Shown: one piece after another, positions 1-6,833 of the stretch
Layout of the letters: each line of letters begins with the position of its first letter
Position numbering within the stretch: position 1 is the first letter of the stretch
Origin: CBDDDW01 sp965226805
GTDB lineage: Bacteria; Chloroflexota; Dehalococcoidia; Lucifugimonadales; JAGWBF01
Reading direction: 5' to 3'
Assembly: GCA_965226805.1 (NCBI GenBank)
Contig: CBDDDW010000003.1
Span: 1-12,601, forward strand
Length of the DNA stretch: 12,601 nt
Notes under the pieces: generated by a model
What the model was told of the DNA's origin: nothing
Seen by the model: the letters and a program-made list of their open reading frames with translations, nothing else
Database searches by the model: none
Translations under genes and position numbers: made by a program

Positions 1-200
1 GGCACTGGATGGAGCGACCCGCTTTCGCAGACCAAGAGATGGAAGAGATCGCAACTCAGGTGGAACTGGAGCAGCCCGACGCCACAGAGCAGCAGCTGAG
101 GGCCGCCGCCCGCCCGCGGAATCAGGCTCGTTATCCCCTTTGGCAGCAGGCCACGGTGGGGGAAATTCGGGGCGCGCTGGCGGAGATACTGGGCCTCTAG
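1..200 (+). CDS. C-terminal fragment of an unrecognised protein (5' end outside window)
   Basis: The frame is open from the left edge and ends at a TAG at 198-200. It remains open upstream of the first ATG (base 9), so the gene most likely begins outside the window. The visible part is about 65 residues, rich in Glu, Gln, Ala and Arg, and probably helical, with a final segment reading EIRGALAEILGL. Codon use is G/C-ending like the other genes here, which supports real coding. I do not recognise a family, and no catalytic motif, signal or membrane segment is visible. It converges on the minus-strand protease gene about 100 bp away. Confidence 0.5.
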   Translation, partial: HWMERPAFADQEMEEIATQVELEQPDATEQQLRAAARPRNQARYPLWQQATVGEIRGALAEILGL

Positions 201-302
201 ACCTCACCCTTACCCTTATCTTACTCCCGTCGAGGGGAGAGGAACCACTCTACCTCCCCTGGAGGGGAGGGCGTTAGAGGGAGGGGAGAGAGATAACGCG
301 AC
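201..302. terminator. Convergent intergenic region with G/C-rich hairpin, possible bidirectional terminator
   Basis: This short gap separates two converging genes. It contains a perfect 7-bp stem, CCTCCCC (253-259) and GGGGAGG (264-270), around a TGGA loop. The upstream half is pyrimidine-rich and the downstream half purine-rich. There is no long T-tract on either strand, so a classical intrinsic terminator is not proven. Position and stem suggest a role in ending both transcripts, or a dispersed intergenic repeat. Confidence 0.4.
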
Positions 303-2504
303 TCAAGGAACCTTTTCGATCGTGAGAGAATAGACTGCGTTTTGCAGGGTCTTGGGGGCCAAGGCCGCTACTACAATGACGGCTTCCCGGAGGCCTTCTA
401 GACCCCTGATCACCAACTCCCCACGATTGTCCTCATCCAGTTCCATTTCCGTGACTTCCAGCCCGTCTCCGACCTGGATAACCTGCACAATGTAACTCTG
501 GGGCACCTTATTATCTATACTGATGAATCCGTCGGGTTGCCAGCCATCGTCTCCGGCGTCCTGACCGACGAACCCAATCTCAGGCACTGAGATCTGGTCG
601 ATACATTGCCCGATGTTGTTGATTGCCAGGTCGGTGACGTAATGGAACCGGAGCAGAATCTCCTGGCCCGCGTAGATTCGCAGGTCCACCTCTTGTTCTA
701 GCCAGGCTTCGCTGCTGCCCGTGTAGCCCGGTCCAAAGCTGTTGCCTACTGGATTCGCAGGGCTGGTGGCTGGGGCTTGGACGATATCCCATGTGAGACC
801 ACCGTCACTCGATACCTCGACATAAGCGTAGTCCCACTGGTCTTCCAGGTCGAACCAGGTACGGAATTTGAGGGTGGCTCGTTCGACGCTCGAGAGGTCC
901 AAGCTACGGGTTAGGGTAGAGCTGATGGAGTCCCCTCGGTTGCTCCACCAGCAGCGGTCTGTCTCCAGGTCCACCGGCAACATGGACGTAACATTCTGGC
1001 CCTTGAAGCGAACCAGTACGTCCCCTTCGCTGATATCGATAGCCGTATACTCAGCGGAGTACTGGGGTACTGAGGAAACCCTTTCGCCCGATTCTTCCAG
1101 CCGATCCGACGGGATGATACCCACGTTCAAATTGGGATAGCTGTAAGGGCCGTCACCCTGTTCGTCTAGATAATTGGCGACGACCCAATCTTTGAAAACA
1201 TCACGAAAGTCCGCCTGGTGCCCAAGGCGAGCCAGGTAGGAGTTTATCCCCTCGATCCCATCTGCCGGTTCCTTTACCAGAGCCAACAGACCATCGTCGG
1301 AGCCGTAATGGGTGGACAGATAATCGAAGAAGAGGAAGGTAGCCCCATATTGAGGGGAGGCATGTTGCGGCCAGTTGACGAGGGAGATCGAGGGAGATCG
1401 CAGGAAGGCGTCGAGTTGGATGTTACCGACGTAGTCGTCCGGCCTCTGACCCGCGACAGCCGTCGCGAGCTCGGAGAGCCCTTCGCTAACCCAGGTCTCT
1501 TCCGACCGATCATTGTTCCAGTGAACGGCGTGTTGCAGTTCGTGCGCGAGGACGCCCAGGTATTGTTCCGAACCCAGGCCCAGGGAACTCGTGTTCAGGT
1601 AAATCATCTCCCGCTCGTTGCTGTGTTGGTGGACGGTCAAAGGATACTCGTCAACGGCGCTGAAGTAGCCGTGCACCCCCGAGAGCCTGGCGTGGAGTAT
1701 GGTCAGTCGTGGATCGTTGTCTACCCCTGGGATCCATTCGCTACCGAACGCCGATGTGACCCTCGGGTATATCTCCTCCTCGAACACTCGCGCTGCCTTA
1801 GCCAGACCACTGGCGGATATCCTGGCTCCGTCCTCCACATACCAGTATGCGTGAGGACTCACCAGCCGCAATATGGCGTCTGTTGTATAGGCTCGTACGT
1901 TCAAACTGTCGGTGATCCAAAAAGTGTCCTGACGCCCTTCCTCGTAGCTCACCGGGTCGGCGTTCACTATAGGCTCAATTGGGTCACGTGTCTTAAGGAC
2001 CAGCGACCGGGCCAGCTCGTACAGATCCCGATCCGGAGCTTCCGGGAATAACTCAACTTCCCGTGGCTGAGGAGTTGGTGTGTGTGCGGGCGTGAACGTG
2101 GCTGGGGACGTGGGAGTGCCATCAGTTTCGATAGAAGGGACAGGAGTCATCGCATTGGAAGGCGTAGGTGTGGAAGTCGCTATTGGATCGGGTGAAGGGG
2201 AGCCGGAAGAGCCGGGAGTCGGCGGGGGAGTCAGCGTACCGGTAGACGCCGGGGTGGGCGAAGGTATCGACGTCAGCGTCGCGGTTGGAGACGCCACGGT
2301 CACAGGCGGGGAACCAGTCGCAGGCTTATCGTCGGACTCGGAGCTGCATCCCCCAATAAGCAGGGCCAAGAAGGCCCCTGCTGTCACAATTCCAAACCTA
2401 GACGGCAGCCCCACCACCCATCCAAATCCCGCCCCAAGGGCGAAGCGCGGAAGCCGAAGCTCCACGAATAGCGAATGCTCCACACGGGAGATCATATTTA
2501 TCAT
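303..2504 (-). CDS. Secreted gluzincin metalloprotease lipoprotein with immune-inhibitor-A-like C-terminal domain
   Basis: Predicted extracellular zinc protease of 733 residues from the ATG at 2504. A lipobox-like LLIGGC puts the lipidated Cys at residue 53, which is late. GTG codons at 2417 or 2414 would leave a normal 23-24 residue signal peptide and are plausible true starts, since the 2504 ATG has no visible Shine-Dalgarno. A Thr/Pro/Ser linker fills about residues 60-150. The active site is HELQH (H321, E322, H325), followed by WVSEGLSELA, whose E341 is the likely third zinc ligand, as in gluzincins. Residues around 540-660 (SSDGGLTWD, then LRFHYVTD) resemble the jelly-roll domain after M6 immune inhibitor A peptidases. 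The gene starts 20 bp after pth and is probably co-transcribed with it. The substrate is unknown. The protease call is firm; exact family is less so. Confidence 0.8.
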   Translation of the reverse strand: MINMISRVEHSLFVELRLPRFALGAGFGWVVGLPSRFGIVTAGAFLALLIGGCSSESDDKPATGSPPVTVASPTATLTSIPSPTPASTGTLTPPPTPGSSGSPSPDPIATSTPTPSNAMTPVPSIETDGTPTSPATFTPAHTPTPQPREVELFPEAPDRDLYELARSLVLKTRDPIEPIVNADPVSYEEGRQDTFWITDSLNVRAYTTDAILRLVSPHAYWYVEDGARISASGLAKAARVFEEEIYPRVTSAFGSEWIPGVDNDPRLTILHARLSGVHGYFSAVDEYPLTVHQHSNEREMIYLNTSSLGLGSEQYLGVLAHELQHAVHWNNDRSEETWVSEGLSELATAVAGQRPDDYVGNIQLDAFLRSPSISLVNWPQHASPQYGATFLFFDYLSTHYGSDDGLLALVKEPADGIEGINSYLARLGHQADFRDVFKDWVVANYLDEQGDGPYSYPNLNVGIIPSDRLEESGERVSSVPQYSAEYTAIDISEGDVLVRFKGQNVTSMLPVDLETDRCWWSNRGDSISSTLTRSLDLSSVERATLKFRTWFDLEDQWDYAYVEVSSDGGLTWDIVQAPATSPANPVGNSFGPGYTGSSEAWLEQEVDLRIYAGQEILLRFHYVTDLAINNIGQCIDQISVPEIGFVGQDAGDDGWQPDGFISIDNKVPQSYIVQVIQVGDGLEVTEMELDEDNRGELVIRGLEGLREAVIVVAALAPKTLQNAVYSLTIEKVP

Positions 2505-2524
2505 CAGAAACGTTTCGACAACTG

Positions 2525-3082
2525 TCAGTTGAATCTGTTCATGGCGATCTCCATGCCCTCGCGAAGCAGGCAGGATACCGCGTCCGCAACGCCTTCGACC
2601 GCTTCCTCTATTACCAGCTTCTCATCCGCTAGAAACGGACCCAGGACGTACTCGATATTACCCACGTACCTGGAAGGCCTCCCGATACCCACCCGGACTC
2701 GGGGGAATTCTGCAGTACCTAAAGCGTCAATGATCGAATCTATACCGTTGTGCCCCGCGGCGCCGCCACTGGGGCGTAGCCGGATCTTTCCGGTCGGCAG
2801 GTCCATATCATCATATATCACAACCAGGTCACCAGGCGTCGCTGGGAATCTGGAAAGCAAATATTTCACACCCTCCCCGCTGGCGTTCATGAAAGTACGG
2901 GGCTTCACCAGCACCACCGGTGTCTCATCATGGCAGCCGAAGCCAAGCATAGCTTTTGCGCGCCGCTCGGCCAGCGTGATACTCCACTTCCGGGCCAGGT
3001 AGTCAACGCACTTGAACCCCGTGTTATGCCGGCTGTTGGCGAATTTACTCCCCGGGTTACCCAGCCCGACAATGAGCTTCAT
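2525..3082 (-). CDS. pth: Peptidyl-tRNA hydrolase
   Basis: Cleaves the ester bond of peptidyl-tRNAs that drop off ribosomes, recycling tRNA in the cytoplasm. At 185 residues it is a normal length for bacterial Pth. It opens with MKLIVGLGNPG, then SRHNTG, where H19 matches the catalytic His. N9, N66 (in RTFMNASG), D91 (in YDDMDLPTG) and N112 (in GGAAGHNG) match known substrate-binding and catalytic positions. RVRVGIGRP is also conserved. The ATG overlaps the stop of the small upstream ORF as ATGA, implying translational coupling. Grouping with ligA suggests a housekeeping operon that also carries the protease gene downstream. No defects are seen. Confidence 0.97.
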   Translation of the reverse strand: MKLIVGLGNPGSKFANSRHNTGFKCVDYLARKWSITLAERRAKAMLGFGCHDETPVVLVKPRTFMNASGEGVKYLLSRFPATPGDLVVIYDDMDLPTGKIRLRPSGGAAGHNGIDSIIDALGTAEFPRVRVGIGRPSRYVGNIEYVLGPFLADEKLVIEEAVEGVADAVSCLLREGMEIAMNRFN

Positions 3083-3270
3083 TGGTTTCCCAGCATTTGT
3101 CGTATGAACAGCACCAGTTCGCTGTTAAGGGTTAGGGCCGCATTCCAGTGGTCGGTGGCGAACATCTCGCCGTTGAACTCCAGGCCCTGGAAAGCCACAC
3201 GGAAGGCTCGAGGCTCTCTCGGCGCACTGGCAGAGTATACCGAACCCCTCCTGAATGGGGGCAAGCTCAT
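3079..3270 (-). CDS. Small 63-residue protein between ligA and pth, function unknown
   Basis: Short ORF starting 19 bp after the ligA stop and ending in an ATGA overlap with the pth start. That tight packing, rather than any recognised domain, is the reason to call it real. The product starts MSLPPFRRGSVYSASAP and ends FIRQMLGNQ. It is basic at the N-terminus with a hydrophobic LVLFIRQML stretch near the end that is too short for a membrane helix. The ribosome-binding site is weak. It could be a genuine small protein, or a leader-type ORF that delivers ribosomes to pth. I recognise no family. Confidence 0.5.
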   Translation of the reverse strand: MSLPPFRRGSVYSASAPREPRAFRVAFQGLEFNGEMFATDHWNAALTLNSELVLFIRQMLGNQ

Positions 3271-3289
3271 CTGAGCACCAGTCGCTCTT

Positions 3290-5374
3290 TCAAACGGAGG
3301 CAGCCTGCTCGCCGGAGGTCATCAGCTCCAAGAACTCCTGCTCATCGAGCGTGCTGGTCCCCAGCCGGCTCGCTGCCTCCACCTTGGAACCAGGGTCCGC
3401 GCCAGCCACCAGATAGTCGGTCCCGCGGGTTACGTTTGACGACGTATTACCTCCCAGCTTTTTGATCCACGCCTCGGCCTTGGAGCGGCTCATAGACGAA
3501 AGCGTCCCAGTTAACACAAAGCTGCGGCCAGCCAGGGGCAGCGTCTCGTGGTTTCCAGCAGGACCTCCACTGGCGCCGTCCACCTCCTGTACGAGGTTAA
3601 CCCCAGCCCGACGCAATTTCTCGATGACTTCTCCGTTATGGTCCACGGAGAAGTAGGCGACAATGCTGGAGGCGATCTTGGGACCTATACCAGGGATAGA
3701 GGTAAGCTCTTCCTGGGTAGCCTTGGCCAAATCCTCCACGGCGGAGTAATGCTGGGCCAGCAGGTCCGCCATCTCCGATCCGACATGGAGTACTCCTAGG
3801 GCAAATAGCATCCTCGCAAAGGGTTGCTTCTTGCTCCTCTCTATGTTGTCCATTATTCTGGTCGCCAGCTTATCCCCCATCCGGTCCAGCTCCAATAGCT
3901 GATCCTTTGTCAGATAGAAGAGGTCGGCAACGTCCTCAACCATATCCCGGTCTATGAGAACCCGGGACCACTGCTCGCCAAGGCCATCGATGTCCATGGC
4001 CCCCTTGCTCACAAAATGCTTCAGGAGCTCGAAGAACTGAGCCGGGCAGCTGGAATTGGGGCAGCGGTGCATGGCTTCGGCTTCCGGCTTCACCACGCGG
4101 GTGCCGCAGACAGGGCAGCTGTCGGGCATCCGGAAGACCCTCTCCCCACCGGTCCGCCTGGCCACGACAGGCCCCACCACTTGAGGTATCACTTCCCCAG
4201 CCCTCTCCACGATGACCCAGTCGCCTATGCGCAAGTCCTTGCGGTGGACATCCTCCTCGTTGTGCAGGGTAGCCATCTTCACCACAGCGCCGCTGACGGA
4301 CACGGGGTCCAATATGGCGAAGGGATTCAGGCTACCTGTTCGTCCCACGTTGATCCCTATATCGAGCAGCCTCGTGAACGCCTGCTCGGCTGGGAACTTG
4401 TAGGCGACGGCCCACCTGGGTTCTCGCCCAACATACCCTAGAATTTCCTGAGAATCGAGGAGGTTGACCTTCACCACGAGCCCGTCCGCTTCGTACGGTA
4501 GCTGGTGTCGCTCCTCCAGCCAATAGCGATAGATATCCTCCACCTCTTCCAGGCTTCTACACGTAGTGTTGTGAGGATTGACCTTGAAACCCAACTCTTT
4601 GAGCCTTTCAAGGGCATCCCAGTGATTATCCGGGCTCGAGCCATTCACCAGAGGGCCTTCGGTGTGCCCGAGGGCATAGACGAATATATCCATGTTCCGC
4701 GAAGCGATTACCCTGGGGTCTAGCTGCCGGATGGTCCCAGCCGCAGTATTCCGAGGATTTCCATAAAGGGGTTCTCCTCTCGCTGCCCGGCCTTCGTTGA
4801 GCTGCCTGAAGGTCTCCTTTGGCATGAATACCTCGCCGCGCACCTCAAGGGTCTCGGGCGCCTTCCCCAGCAAAGCGAGGGGGATGCTGCGCACGGTGCG
4901 AAGGTTCTGAGTCACGTCCTCCCCTCGGTACCCATCACCCCTGGTCGCTCCTCTGGCCAGCAGACCGTTCTCGTATATGAGGGACACCGCCAGCCCGTCG
5001 ATCTTGAGCTCGCATACCATATCGAACTCCGCGCCTTCCAGGAAGTTTTGAGCCCTGCGGTACCAGGCCTGAAGCTCCTGGAAGTCGAAGGCGTTGGACA
5101 AGCTGAGCATAGGTGATGGATGCTGCACCTGGGCGAACCCCTCCGCAGGCGCGGCTCCCACGCGCTGGGTGGGAGACCCGGGAGTAATAAGCTCTGGATG
5201 GTCCTCTTCCAGCTGCTTCAGAGCTCTCATAAGGTGGTCATATTGGGCGTCGGTGATATCGGGATCGTCCAGCGCGTAATAGCGATTGTTATGGTAACCA
5301 ATATCTTCCCGCAGCTTTTCGAGCCGGCCCCGAATATCCCCAGCCTCGGTGGGTGAAGTCTCCCTCTGCGCCAT
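3290..5374 (-). CDS. ligA: NAD-dependent DNA ligase
   Basis: Seals 3'-OH/5'-phosphate nicks during replication and repair, using NAD+. From the ATG at 5374 it has 694 residues, the usual LigA length. The NAD-binding Ia region is at about 27-46 (YHNNRYY, then DITDAQYD). The adenylated lysine is K124 in the KIDGLA motif. An OB-fold region follows, then a four-Cys zinc finger near 419-443 (CPVCG, then CPNSSCPAQ). Helix-hairpin-helix repeats around 460-590 include IPGIGPKIASS, and a BRCT domain near 605-690 contains FVLTGTLSSMSR. A TTG at 5464 in the same frame would add 30 residues, but those codons overlap the predicted promoter and match no LigA domain, so I reject that start. First gene of the ligA-small ORF-pth-protease cluster. 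All key residues are present. Confidence 0.97.
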   Translation of the reverse strand: MAQRETSPTEAGDIRGRLEKLREDIGYHNNRYYALDDPDITDAQYDHLMRALKQLEEDHPELITPGSPTQRVGAAPAEGFAQVQHPSPMLSLSNAFDFQELQAWYRRAQNFLEGAEFDMVCELKIDGLAVSLIYENGLLARGATRGDGYRGEDVTQNLRTVRSIPLALLGKAPETLEVRGEVFMPKETFRQLNEGRAARGEPLYGNPRNTAAGTIRQLDPRVIASRNMDIFVYALGHTEGPLVNGSSPDNHWDALERLKELGFKVNPHNTTCRSLEEVEDIYRYWLEERHQLPYEADGLVVKVNLLDSQEILGYVGREPRWAVAYKFPAEQAFTRLLDIGINVGRTGSLNPFAILDPVSVSGAVVKMATLHNEEDVHRKDLRIGDWVIVERAGEVIPQVVGPVVARRTGGERVFRMPDSCPVCGTRVVKPEAEAMHRCPNSSCPAQFFELLKHFVSKGAMDIDGLGEQWSRVLIDRDMVEDVADLFYLTKDQLLELDRMGDKLATRIMDNIERSKKQPFARMLFALGVLHVGSEMADLLAQHYSAVEDLAKATQEELTSIPGIGPKIASSIVAYFSVDHNGEVIEKLRRAGVNLVQEVDGASGGPAGNHETLPLAGRSFVLTGTLSSMSRSKAEAWIKKLGGNTSSNVTRGTDYLVAGADPGSKVEAASRLGTSTLDEQEFLELMTSGEQAASV

Positions 5375-5436
5375 CGGCAGTTTACTCTCTTTCACTCTTA
5401 ACCTATCAACTTCCCGAGTAAGCCGTGCTCGTAAAT

Positions 5437-5464
5437 AGTATAATACGACCCGCCCCACTGACAA
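5437..5464 (-). promoter_or_regulatory. Putative sigma70-type promoter for the ligA operon
   Basis: Read on the minus strand, TTGTCA (5464-5459, 5 of 6 matches to TTGACA) is followed by a 16-bp spacer and TATACT (5442-5437, 5 of 6 to TATAAT). Transcription would start near 5430, giving a leader of about 56 nt to the ATG at 5374. It lies about 25 bp from the end of the neighbouring insertion sequence but outside it. Prediction only. Confidence 0.6.
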
Positions 5465-5486
5465 AGCCCTGTACTCGTCCAGTAGA

Positions 5487-6110
5487 TTAGTGACACTTGA
5501 CCTCCTTCAGGGTGGGATGTGATATGGTGGAAGTGTATGGGGAAGACGGGACGCCGGGTGATATGCCCGCCGTTCCGTTTTCTTTGTCCGGTGGGTGATC
5601 CAAGAGCCAGCGCTGCCAGAACGCCCAGGGGGTTAGGTACCCCAGTGCCTGATGGGGACGCACAGTATTGTAGATACGTTCCCAGGCCAGCAGCTCCCGG
5701 TTGAGGGGAGCCACTTCCAGGGAGAAGTCGTTGACCTCATAGAACTCTTCTGTATGGGTGCGTTGGGCCCGCTCCACACAGCCGTTGAGCTTGGGGGATC
5801 GGGGTGGCAGCACAAAGAGCTTCAGTTCCCGGCGCTGGCATTCCATCTCAAAGGCCGCCTGGAACTCAGAGCCACCATCCACTTGGATGGCCCTTATAGG
5901 GAAGGGCATCCGCTCCAGGAGGCGCTCCAAGAAGCCCGCCGCCGTGGTAGCAGTGGCTCTGGTGTGGGCTTCCACCACATCCCAGCGGGAGACCACATCG
6001 CGGGCAGTGAAGTGCTTCAGGACCATCCCAGGCAGTGGGCGTATATCCAGAGTGTCCACCTGAACTAAGTCTCCCGGCTTCTTTACCTCATATCCTTTGG
6101 GCTTGCGCAC
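5487..6110 (-). CDS. Transposase, catalytic (DDE integrase-core) part
   Basis: The integrase core of an IS481-like transposase, which cuts and joins the element ends. Counting from the nominal GTG at 6110, the catalytic triad is D19 in VQVDTLD, D78 in IQVDGGSEF and E113 in LNGCVERAQRTHTEEF, with 34 residues between the second D and the E. The C-terminal block WERIYNTVRPHQALGYLTP is typical of IS3/IS481-type enzymes. It has no DNA-binding domain of its own. That is encoded by the upstream frame 6083-6577, which overlaps it by 28 bases in the 0/-1 relationship. The GTG is probably not a natural start; the segment is most likely the second half of a fused protein of about 362 residues. See the finding on the slippery heptamer. 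Confidence 0.82.
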   Translation of the reverse strand: MRKPKGYEVKKPGDLVQVDTLDIRPLPGMVLKHFTARDVVSRWDVVEAHTRATATTAAGFLERLLERMPFPIRAIQVDGGSEFQAAFEMECQRRELKLFVLPPRSPKLNGCVERAQRTHTEEFYEVNDFSLEVAPLNRELLAWERIYNTVRPHQALGYLTPWAFWQRWLLDHPPDKENGTAGISPGVPSSPYTSTISHPTLKEVKCH

Positions 6111-6601
6111 GGCGTAGGTACGACGCCAAGCCGCTTACGGGTGGGAATACCATTGCGGAGCGGCTCCTTGAGCACCCCACGGGCCTTCAGGTGGCTCAGG
6201 ATACGTCCCACCATGGAGGTGGACACCTCCCAGCCCCTCTCCCTTAGCAGCACTGCCAACTTGTCTTTCCCCCACCTTGGATACTGCTCTCTCAGATGTA
6301 ACACTGCTAGAGCCAGCTCCCGAGACCAGCTAGGCCGACGTAGCCGCTTGGGCTTATGGGAACGCTCTTCCAGGCTGCTGAGATCCCTGGAGTTGTACCG
6401 TCCCTTCCACCGATAAAAGGTCTGCCGGCTGATGCCAAAGTAGCGACAGGTCAATGCGGCGTTTCTATAGGTGCGGTAATGGTCCATCCACTTCAATCTG
6501 GCCTTGGCCATCCTGCTGATCCCCTGCACCCTGCTTATACCTTTGGTACCTGTTCCTCTCGTTCCTACTATCTTCATGATGACACTATTCTAAGTGTCAC
6601 T
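5489..6601 (-). mobile_element. IS481-like insertion sequence, about 1.1 kb, transposase in two frames
   Basis: The element is bounded by a perfect 10-bp inverted repeat: AGTGACACTT at 5489-5498 and its complement AAGTGTCACT at 6592-6601. Allowing one mismatch, the match extends outward to 14 bp (GATT versus GATG before the 10-mer). Between them are the two parts of one DDE transposase on the minus strand. The last transposase codons run into the left repeat, and the stop codon at 5487-5489 uses flanking bases. I see no convincing target-site duplication, so the insertion may be old or the ends may be slightly misplaced. The IS481 assignment rests on protein motifs. Confidence 0.8.
6083..6577 (-). 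CDS. Transposase, N-terminal DNA-binding part (upstream frame)
   Basis: 164-residue N-terminal half of the IS481-like transposase. It contains a helix-turn-helix around residues 30-60 (CRYFGISRQTFYRWKGRY) and a second DNA-binding segment around 95-135 (YPRWGKDKLAVLL, then GRILSHLKARG), which should recognise the terminal repeats. The frame stops at 6083-6085, three codons beyond a CCCAAAG heptamer. The catalytic domain continues in the -1 frame. IS481 transposases are normally one ORF, so this is either an inactivating single-base loss or a frameshift-expressed fusion. The ATG at 6577 lies only 4 bases inside a small palindrome next to the right inverted repeat. No strong Shine-Dalgarno is visible. 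Confidence 0.75.
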   Translation of the reverse strand: MKIVGTRGTGTKGISRVQGISRMAKARLKWMDHYRTYRNAALTCRYFGISRQTFYRWKGRYNSRDLSSLEERSHKPKRLRRPSWSRELALAVLHLREQYPRWGKDKLAVLLRERGWEVSTSMVGRILSHLKARGVLKEPLRNGIPTRKRLGVVPTPCASPKDMR

Positions 6602-6833
6602 CATCATTATGAACGAGATCAGGCCCCCCTACAGCCATTACAGGTAGTCGTGGATACTATGAAGCGGGTTCCGGCGCCGCAATCGTAGCTCAATAGCTCC
6701 CGCATACTCATGAAAAGATGGGTGCGCAGAGGGTTCCGCCCATCTGCCGGGAGTCTGAGAGCCTTGTCGAAAAGGTTCCTGAGCATCCTGCAGGGATTAT
6801 TCATACGCCGGACAAGAAAGGTGTACGAGGCAT
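6602..6833. other. Intergenic region between the insertion sequence and the peptidase gene
   Basis: No convincing gene is seen in these 232 bases. GATGGG (6717-6722) and CCCATC (6739-6744) could form a 6-bp stem with a 16-nt loop. A Shine-Dalgarno-like GAAAGGTG at 6815-6822 and GAGG at 6827-6830 precede the ATG at 6834. I could not place a good promoter for the peptidase gene here. Confidence 0.4.

Noticed and set aside
1381..1400. Tandem 10-bp repeat AGGGAGATCG x2 in the protease gene
   Set aside because: The reading frame and downstream domain stay intact on both sides, and two copies only; most likely chance or a harmless old duplication.
1218..2051. 277-codon + strand ORF opposite the protease gene
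   Set aside because: The minus strand carries HELQH, a lipobox and a recognisable domain order; the + strand translation has no recognisable pattern. It is an antisense shadow.
4016..4441. 141-codon + strand ORF inside ligA
   Set aside because: It lies fully opposite the zinc-finger and OB region of ligA, which is intact and conserved.
5480..6610. Target-site duplication flanking the insertion sequence
   Set aside because: I tested several end positions; the immediate flanks (GATT on the left, CATC on the right) do not match as direct repeats.
6680..6750. tRNA-like string GTAGCTCAATAG
   Set aside because: No pairing D-arm, no proper anticodon stem and no T-loop GGTTCGAATCC; a full cloverleaf cannot be drawn.
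6619..6804. 61-codon minus-strand ORF between the IS and the peptidase gene
   Set aside because: No ribosome-binding site or family pattern, and it lies in a region with stem-forming sequence.
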